In this document: positions 32,627 to 37,383 of the stretch, in pieces | Position numbering within the stretch: the first letter of the stretch is position 1 | Layout: every line of letters begins with the position of its first letter | NCBI GenBank assembly: GCA_049325575.1 | Contig: JBMOLK010000301.1 | Coordinates: forward strand, 1 to 37,383 | Length of the DNA: 37,383 nt | Source: JBMOLK01 sp049325575 | Lineage (GTDB): Bacteria; Bacillota; Clostridia; Acetivibrionales; Acetivibrionaceae | Direction of reading: 5' to 3' | Translations under genes and position numbers: made by a program | The notes under the pieces: model-generated | Told to the model about the DNA's origin: nothing | The model's database searches: none | What the model saw: the letters and a program-made list of their open reading frames with translations, nothing else

Positions 32627-33464
32627 TATTATTTACCCCCAATCTACAGTTATGCTCTTCGACAGAACTGCTTTCCTCTTTTTTATACATTGCCTGTCTT
32701 CTCATTGCTTCATCAAAGTCAACTTCATGTCCGTCAAAATCCGGCCCGTCAACGCATGCAAACTTGGTTTTTCCACCAACAGTGACTCTACAGCCGCCGC
32801 ACATGCCTGTTCCATCAATCATTACCGGATTCATGCTGACAACAGTTTTTATACCGTACTGCTTTGAAAGGTTGCTTACTACCTTCATCATTATTAGCGG
32901 ACCGATAGCGATAACAAGATCATATTTGTTACCTTCTTCAATAAGGCTTTTAAGAACATCGGTTACAAAGCCTTTATTGCCGTTTGATCCATCGTCGGTG
33001 GTAATGAAAAGCTTATTGCTGACTGCATTCATTTCATCTTCAAGTATTATAAGGTCCTTATTTCTAAACCCTGCTATTGAATGAACCTCTACTCCCATAC
33101 CGTGAAGCTTTTTAGCCTGAGGGTATGCTATAGCTGTACCAAGCCCTCCACCTATTACAGCCACCTTCTTAAGGTTGTCAAAGTGTGAAGCTACCCCTAA
33201 AGGCCCTACGAAGTCAAGAATCTCATCGCCTTTTTCCAGTGTACCCAGTACCCTGGTTGTTTTGCCAACTTCCTGGAATATTATTGTTACAGTACCCTTG
33301 CTGCGGTCAAAGTCTGCAATTGTCAGGGGAACCCTTTCGCCGTTTTCATTTATCCTAAGAATAATGAACTGACCGGGTTCAGCCTTCCTTGCTACATATG
33401 GAGCTTCAACCTCCATTAACTTGACTTGAGGATTAAGTACTTTCTTCTTTACTATCTTGAACAT
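32619..33464 (-). CDS. nfnA: NADH-dependent reduced ferredoxin:NADP+ oxidoreductase, subunit A
   Basis: 281 residues of the ferredoxin-NADP reductase type (FAD part about 1-95 with RVPLTIADFD; NAD part with AVIGGGLGTAIAYPQAKKL). Near the C-terminus a [2Fe-2S] Cys set, GMCGGCRVTVGGKTKFACVDGP, matches NfnA and the related sulfide dehydrogenase or PyrK proteins. Start ATG with AAAGGAGG 7 nt upstream. NfnA binds NADH and passes electrons to NfnB. It is divergent from gdhA, which uses the NADPH product. Confidence 0.88.
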   Translation of the reverse strand: MFKIVKKKVLNPQVKLMEVEAPYVARKAEPGQFIILRINENGERVPLTIADFDRSKGTVTIIFQEVGKTTRVLGTLEKGDEILDFVGPLGVASHFDNLKKVAVIGGGLGTAIAYPQAKKLHGMGVEVHSIAGFRNKDLIILEDEMNAVSNKLFITTDDGSNGNKGFVTDVLKSLIEEGNKYDLVIAIGPLIMMKVVSNLSKQYGIKTVVSMNPVMIDGTGMCGGCRVTVGGKTKFACVDGPDFDGHEVDFDEAMRRQAMYKKEESSSVEEHNCRLGVNNNA

Positions 33465-33540
33465 TATTGACCTCCTTTACAAAAATGTGATTAACACTAA
33501 TTTTAAATTTAATGTCTGCTTAAGTCAATCGTAATAAAAG

Positions 33541-33780
33541 TAAAAAAACATCCAACAAAGAGGGATGAATTAATTATACATTATATTTAAAAAAATGAAA
33601 GTTATTTTGGCGCTATCCTGCATAAAAATATTTTTAATAAAATCTGCACAAGAGTCTTGGATGCGCATTCCTACTAAGCTATATGGGTGTTTTTATAGCT
33701 TCAATTAAATGTAAAGAAAATTAATATGCGAAATTATTTACTTTAGCTCTTGCAATTATAATTAATATTTGTTATAATTC
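33541..33780 (-). promoter_or_regulatory. Structured nfnA upstream region
   Basis: On the minus strand, TATAAT boxes at 33578-33573 and 33585-33580 lack good -35 boxes. Further up lie AAGCTATA/TATAGCTT (33677-33684 with 33695-33702, 8 bp) and a long imperfect stem joining GCGC..ATCC near 33655-33666 with GGAT.GCGC near 33610-33619. A small CATCC/GGATG hairpin (33549-33567) runs into T7 on the minus strand and would terminate transcripts started farther upstream. No ANTAR-type loop was found here. Confidence 0.35.
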
Positions 33781-33840
33781 GAAGTGTTTAATATCTCATA
33801 TCTATTATTCCCCAAACTTTTATTTTGGGGTGTACAATGG

Positions 33841-33855
33841 TGTATACCGTATACA
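33841..33855. promoter_or_regulatory. Palindromic operator-like site between nfnA and gdhA
   Basis: TGTATAC, C, GTATACA: a perfect 7-bp inverted repeat with one central base, followed by the half-like AATATACAATG. It is about 70 bp upstream of a TATAAT (33923-33928) that may be the gdhA -10; the -35 there is weak (GTGCAA, 18 bp). A nearby CCCCAAA/TTTGGGG hairpin (33811-33830 region) has no U-tract. The factor is unknown. Confidence 0.4.
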
Positions 33856-34062
33856 ATATACAATGACGTATGTTGTCAGGCCTTGCTTTAAATGCAGGGT
33901 GCAAATATATAGTTGCGGTACTTATAATAAGAACTTAAACACCTAACATAGAATAGGTAGGCTTTTAGGTACTTGTTTTGCATTTAATATTTGCTGAAAG
34001 TAATTTGCTGATATAGCAATTATTTAATAAATAAAAAAAATAAAAGTGGGGAGGCAATAAAA

Positions 34063-35397
34063 ATGAAAAATCTAGGTAGCATAATGGAACAAGTAATCAA
34101 AAGAAATCCTAATGAACCTGAATTTCATCAAGCTGTTAAGGAAGTATTGGAGTCTTTGGAGCCTGTAGCTGAAAAGAATCCACAATGGGTAAAAGCCGGA
34201 ATATTTGACAGAATTGTTGAGCCTGAAAGACAAATAATATTCAGGGTGCCATGGGTAGACGACAACGGCAAGGTGCAGGTAAATAGAGGTTTCAGAGTAC
34301 AGTTCAACAGCGCAATCGGTCCTTACAAGGGCGGATTAAGATTCCATCCATCAGTTTATGTAGGAATTATCAAATTCTTAGGTTTTGAACAAATTTTCAA
34401 AAACTCACTCACTGGACTTCCAATGGGCGGTGGTAAAGGAGGAAGTGATTTCGATCCTAAGGGTAAATCCGACGGCGAAATCATGAGATTCTGCCAGAGC
34501 TTTATGAGTGAGCTTTACAGACATATAGGAGAAAATACAGACGTACCTGCCGGTGATATAGGAGTAGGCGGTCGTGAAATCGGATACATGTATGGTATGT
34601 ACAGAAAAATCAGAAATGACTTTACAGGTGTTTTAACAGGTAAGGGTTTAACATGGGGCGGAAGCCTTGTAAGGACTGAAGCAACAGGTTATGGCCTTTG
34701 CTACTTCATGGATGAAGCAATGAAGTCAATCAAAGGTAAGTCATTTAATGGTGCTACTGTTGTTATATCCGGTTCAGGTAATGTTGCTATCTATGCAACA
34801 GAAAAAGTACATCAGTTGGGCGGAAAAGTTGTTGCATTAAGCGATTCAAACGGTTATATCTATGATCCGGACGGAATAAAGCTTGATACAGTTCAACAAA
34901 TCAAAGAAGTTGAAAGAAAGAGAATCAGTGAATACGTTAAATATCATCCGAATGCAAAATATACTGAAGGCTGCTCCGGAATATGGACAATCAAGTGTGA
35001 TATAGCACTTCCTTGTGCAACACAGAACGAACTTGATGAAGAAGCAGCAAAGACACTTGTTGCTAACGGATGCTATGGTGTAGGAGAAGGTGCTAACATG
35101 CCTTCAACACCTGAAGCTATCGAAGTATTCCTCAAGAACGGTGTTGTATTCGGACCTGCTAAAGCTGCTAATGCCGGCGGTGTTGCTACTTCCGGTCTTG
35201 AAATGTGCCAGAACAGCATGAGATATTCATGGTCATTTGAAGAAGTAGATGCTAAGTTAAAGGATATAATGGTTAATATATATAAGAATGCAAGCGCTGC
35301 TGCAAAAGAATACGGCCAGGAAAACAACCTGGTTGTTGGTGCAAACATAGCCGGATTCCTTAAAGTAGCAAATGCTATGTATGCTCAAGGAGTATAA
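34063..35397 (+). CDS. gdhA: NADP-type glutamate dehydrogenase
   Basis: 444 residues. The active-site residues fall at the same numbers as in Clostridium symbiosum GDH: K89 (IGPYKGG), K113 (IFKNSLTG), K125 (MGGGKGGSDFDP) and D165 (PAGDIGVGG). Rossmann motif SGSGNVAIYATEKV. It forms glutamate from 2-oxoglutarate and ammonium. NADPH preference is inferred from the subfamily and from divergent nfnAB, which make NADPH. GGGGAGG precedes the ATG. An intrinsic terminator follows. Confidence 0.95.
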   Translation: MKNLGSIMEQVIKRNPNEPEFHQAVKEVLESLEPVAEKNPQWVKAGIFDRIVEPERQIIFRVPWVDDNGKVQVNRGFRVQFNSAIGPYKGGLRFHPSVYVGIIKFLGFEQIFKNSLTGLPMGGGKGGSDFDPKGKSDGEIMRFCQSFMSELYRHIGENTDVPAGDIGVGGREIGYMYGMYRKIRNDFTGVLTGKGLTWGGSLVRTEATGYGLCYFMDEAMKSIKGKSFNGATVVISGSGNVAIYATEKVHQLGGKVVALSDSNGYIYDPDGIKLDTVQQIKEVERKRISEYVKYHPNAKYTEGCSGIWTIKCDIALPCATQNELDEEAAKTLVANGCYGVGEGANMPSTPEAIEVFLKNGVVFGPAKAANAGGVATSGLEMCQNSMRYSWSFEEVDAKLKDIMVNIYKNASAAAKEYGQENNLVVGANIAGFLKVANAMYAQGV

Positions 35398-35435
35398 AAC
35401 TTATAGGCATACCAAAACTTAAAACTGACTTTACT

Positions 35436-35476
35436 AAAAGAACCCCTGTAGAACTAGTTTCTATAGGGGTTCTTTT
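35436..35476 (+). terminator. Intrinsic terminator after gdhA
   Basis: An 18-bp stem (35436-35453 with 35459-35476, one G-U pair), 5-nt loop, ending in UUUUU. Starts 39 nt after the stop. Confidence 0.92.
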
Positions 35477-35578
35477 TAGGAAGGTCCATGTTTTTTTGTA
35501 ATTTTATTATAAAAAAACATCAAAATAAGTCATAAAATAGTAGTAAAAGCAACATTATATTAATATATTGAAAAATAT

Positions 35579-35606
35579 TTGCATTGCCAATGTTATCTGA
35601 TATAAT
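35579..35606 (+). promoter_or_regulatory. glnA promoter
   Basis: TTGCAT (35579-35584), 16 bp, TATAAT (35601-35606). Transcription should start near 35613, giving a leader of about 137 nt. Confidence 0.7.
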
Positions 35607-35662
35607 TAGCTTAATAATTAATAAGTTAATAAGTTTGCTTATGTTTTTAAATTTAATAATTA

Positions 35663-35751
35663 TGAACAATGGAGTTCACTTAAACAATGGATGTTTAAAC
35701 ATTTGTCAGGGTTTAAGAGTACTCCATTCATTTAGAAGGAGTGTTTTTTTT
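35663..35751 (+). promoter_or_regulatory. glnA leader: tandem AAUGGA-loop hairpins and SD-containing terminator
   Basis: Hairpin A: TGAAC/GTTCA (35663-35667, 35674-35678), loop AAUGGA (A1, G4). Hairpin B: TTAAAC/GTTTAA (35680-35685, 35693-35698), loop AAUGGAU (A1, G4). A terminator-like hairpin ACTCC/GGAGT (35721-35725, 35738-35742) is followed by eight T and contains the glnA ribosome site. A rival long-range fold pairs 35668-35675 with 35721-35728 (8 bp) and 35679-35685 with 35711-35717 (7 bp). That fold breaks A and B and also the terminator, so A and B favour the terminator here. Confidence 0.6.
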
Positions 35752-37084
35752 GGCTAAGTATAGTAATCAGGAGATTTTAAGGCTTGCCAGTGAGCATGGA
35801 GTTAAGTTTATTTCTCTTCAGTTTTCAGACATTTTTGGTATATTAAAAAATGTTGCTATTACAATAGACCAGCTTGAAAAGGCTCTTGATAATAGATGCA
35901 TGTTTGATGGGTCTTCAGTTGATGGCTTTGTCAGAATTGAAGAGTCGGATATGTTTCTAAGTCCCGACCCTGATACTTTTCTTATATTTCCCTGGAGTTC
36001 TCAAGGCGGTAAAATGGGAAGGTTGATTTGCGATGTTATCATGCCTGATGGTAGTCCCTTTGAAGGGGATTCCAGGTATATACTTAAAAAAGCGTTAAAA
36101 AAGTTAAGTGATATGGGATATGACAGCTTTAACATTGGACCCGAATGTGAGTTTTTCCTTTTCCATACTAATGAAAATGGTGAGCCTACTACCATTACCC
36201 ATGATAATGCTGGATATTTTGATTTGGGTCCGGTAGATTTGGGTGAGAATGCAAGGCGTGATATGTGTATGGTGCTGGAGAACATGGGATTTGAAATAGA
36301 GGCGTCTCACCATGAAAATGCACCCGGGCAGCATGAAATTGATTTTAGGTATATGGATGCTCTCTCTGCTGCCGATTGTATACTTACTTTCAAGCAGGTG
36401 GTTAAAACTGTAGCATACAGAAACGGACTTTACGCTACGTTTATACCCAAGCCGATTTTAGGGGTTAGTGGTTCCGGTATGCACACCAACCTATCACTTT
36501 TTAGAAATGGAAAGAATGCTTTCTACAATGAAAATGATCCGCTAAACTTAAGCCAGGAAGCTTATTGGTTTATAGGCGGTTTAATGAAATATGCAAGAGA
36601 TATAACTGCAATAACGAACCCGATTGTAAACTCATATAAGAGGCTTGTTCCCGGGCATGAAGCTCCCGTCCATATTGCATGGTCTGCAAAAAACAGAAGC
36701 CCTCTTATAAGAATTCCTGCTGCAAAAGGCGAAGCAACAAGGATTGAGTACCGTTCTCCAGACTCCAGCTGTAACCCTTATCTTGCTATAGCTGTAATAC
36801 TTAATGCCGGGCTTGAAGGAATAAAAAACAAGATCCAGCCGCCTGCACCGGTAGATAAGAATATTTATGCATTATCTGAAGAATATAAGAGAGAAATCGG
36901 AATTGAAAGGCTGCCGGAGAATCTGGCAGAGGCTATTACCTGTATGAAAAATAGCAAGATGGTAAGAGAAGTTTTAGGGGATCATGCTTTTACTAAGTAT
37001 ATTGGAGCAAAGACAGTGGAGTGGGAAGAATATAGGAAAATCGTCACAGACTGGGAGTTAAAACGCTATTTGACAAAGTATTGA
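35750..37084 (+). CDS. glnA: Glutamine synthetase, type I
   Basis: 444 residues from TTG 35750, with AAGGAG 8 nt upstream; a GTG at 35741 lies within that ribosome site. Motifs: FDGSSVDGFVRIEESDM, the metal ligands in NIGPECEFFL and the GQHEIDFRY segment, SGSGMHTNLSLF, the NSYKRLVPGHEAP latch and ATRIEYRSPDSSCNPYLA. It lacks the adenylylation-loop extension of proteobacterial GlnA, as expected in Firmicutes. It makes glutamine from glutamate, ammonium and ATP. No glnR gene is beside it; the structured leader suggests RNA-level control instead. Confidence 0.95.
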   Translation: MAKYSNQEILRLASEHGVKFISLQFSDIFGILKNVAITIDQLEKALDNRCMFDGSSVDGFVRIEESDMFLSPDPDTFLIFPWSSQGGKMGRLICDVIMPDGSPFEGDSRYILKKALKKLSDMGYDSFNIGPECEFFLFHTNENGEPTTITHDNAGYFDLGPVDLGENARRDMCMVLENMGFEIEASHHENAPGQHEIDFRYMDALSAADCILTFKQVVKTVAYRNGLYATFIPKPILGVSGSGMHTNLSLFRNGKNAFYNENDPLNLSQEAYWFIGGLMKYARDITAITNPIVNSYKRLVPGHEAPVHIAWSAKNRSPLIRIPAAKGEATRIEYRSPDSSCNPYLAIAVILNAGLEGIKNKIQPPAPVDKNIYALSEEYKREIGIERLPENLAEAITCMKNSKMVREVLGDHAFTKYIGAKTVEWEEYRKIVTDWELKRYLTKY

Positions 37085-37132
37085 TCGTGGCAGGTCACAG
37101 GTTCAAACAAATTTTATTGGCCGGGGGAAGTT

Positions 37133-37288
37133 ATGGAGCTTAATAACAGCTGCTATCTGTGTAAATATATATTGTTTTTTGATACCGCCAACTTCTTAGG
37201 TTATTACTGTACGCTGTCAGGAAAACGGTATAGCCATGAAGAAGCGGATTGTAAGTGTTCTTGCTACCAGGAGGATCATGAAGAATAG
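37133..37288 (+). CDS. Cys-rich mini-protein (51 residues), probable zinc-binding
   Basis: ATG 37133 follows GGGGGAAG, 49 nt after the glnA stop, and ends at TAG 37286-37288. Six Cys: C7 and C10 (CYLC), C26 (YYCTLSG), then C40, C42 and C44 (ADCKCSCY). Together they could hold one metal ion or Fe-S cluster. No membrane segment. It precedes the terminator after glnA and so is probably in the glnA transcript. Family not recognised. Confidence 0.65.
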   Translation: MELNNSCYLCKYILFFDTANFLGYYCTLSGKRYSHEEADCKCSCYQEDHEE

Positions 37289-37325
37289 TGCTATAGGGAT
37301 GTTGGATTATAAAAAAGGAGAAAAT

Positions 37326-37357
37326 GAGTACAGTTATTAGGGGTACTCGTTTTTTTA
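37326..37357 (+). terminator. Intrinsic terminator of the glnA transcript
   Basis: GAGTAC (37326-37331) pairs with GTACTC (37343-37348), then GTTTTTTT. It lies about 38 nt after the Cys-rich gene. Confidence 0.85.
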
Positions 37358-37383
37358 TTTAAACAGAATATCCTGTATTGTGT

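Noticed and set aside
31232..33464. Glutamate synthase small subunit (gltD) plus a pyrK-like gene
   Set aside because: No large GltB subunit is present, and the paired order with the [2Fe-2S] reductase subunit is that of NfnAB.

Overview
The window looks like chromosome of an anaerobic, spore-forming, cellulosome-bearing member of the Clostridia, close to the Acetivibrio/Hungateiclostridium (Clostridium thermocellum) group. The evidence is low G+C, strong GGAGG ribosome sites, many TTG/GTG starts, a secreted GH9 cellulase with a type I dockerin, a Spo0E-like phosphatase, a T-box leader, and an nfnAB-gdhA-glnA neighbourhood like that of C. thermocellum. No rRNA, tRNA, insertion sequence, phage or CRISPR array was seen.

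Layout. 1-4.4 kb: the tail of signal peptidase I, a GH9-CBM3-dockerin cellulase (minus) and a PrsA-like foldase with C-terminal repeats. 4.4-7.5 kb: three overlapping genes related to the activation system of 2-hydroxyacyl-CoA dehydratases. 7.7-12.4 kb: an EndoQ-like PHP nuclease, glycogen phosphorylase and a small membrane metallopeptidase. 12.4-15.1 kb: two unannotated small genes, a small membrane protein, a CsoR-type repressor with its operator, thioredoxin and a DivIVA-like protein. 15.2-18.2 kb: a T-box leader, read here as alanine-specific, ahead of an Lrp-type regulator, an aminotransferase and a HAD phosphatase. 18.2-19.5 kb: a tiny Spo0E-like gene and an XRE regulator with two operators. 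19.5-22.4 kb: amtB and an ANTAR regulator, each behind a structured leader. 22.5-26.5 kb: prfB with its programmed frameshift, and a large secreted protein. 26.5-31.2 kb: two copies of a ~100-nt structured repeat, a Rossmann/DUF2520 protein, larB, larC and a TIGR01212 radical SAM protein. 31.2-37.4 kb: nfnAB (minus), gdhA, glnA and a Cys-rich mini-protein.

How it fits together. The right half is a nitrogen and redox region: NfnAB makes NADPH, GdhA fixes ammonium with it, GlnA makes glutamine, and AmtB brings in ammonium. An ANTAR RNA-binding antiterminator lies between them. Leaders of amtB, of the ANTAR gene and of glnA each carry hairpins with the A1/G4 loop signature of ANTAR targets beside an intrinsic terminator. 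This suggests one RNA-level nitrogen regulon with self-control. The glnA leader is wired differently from the other two.

Other points to follow: a dockerin with two extra calcium loops inserted; three copies of a long structured repeat, one abutting the ANTAR leader; two overlooked genes of 56 and 46 codons; and larB/larC without larE or larA in view. All calls come from reading the sequence; no database search or folding program was run.
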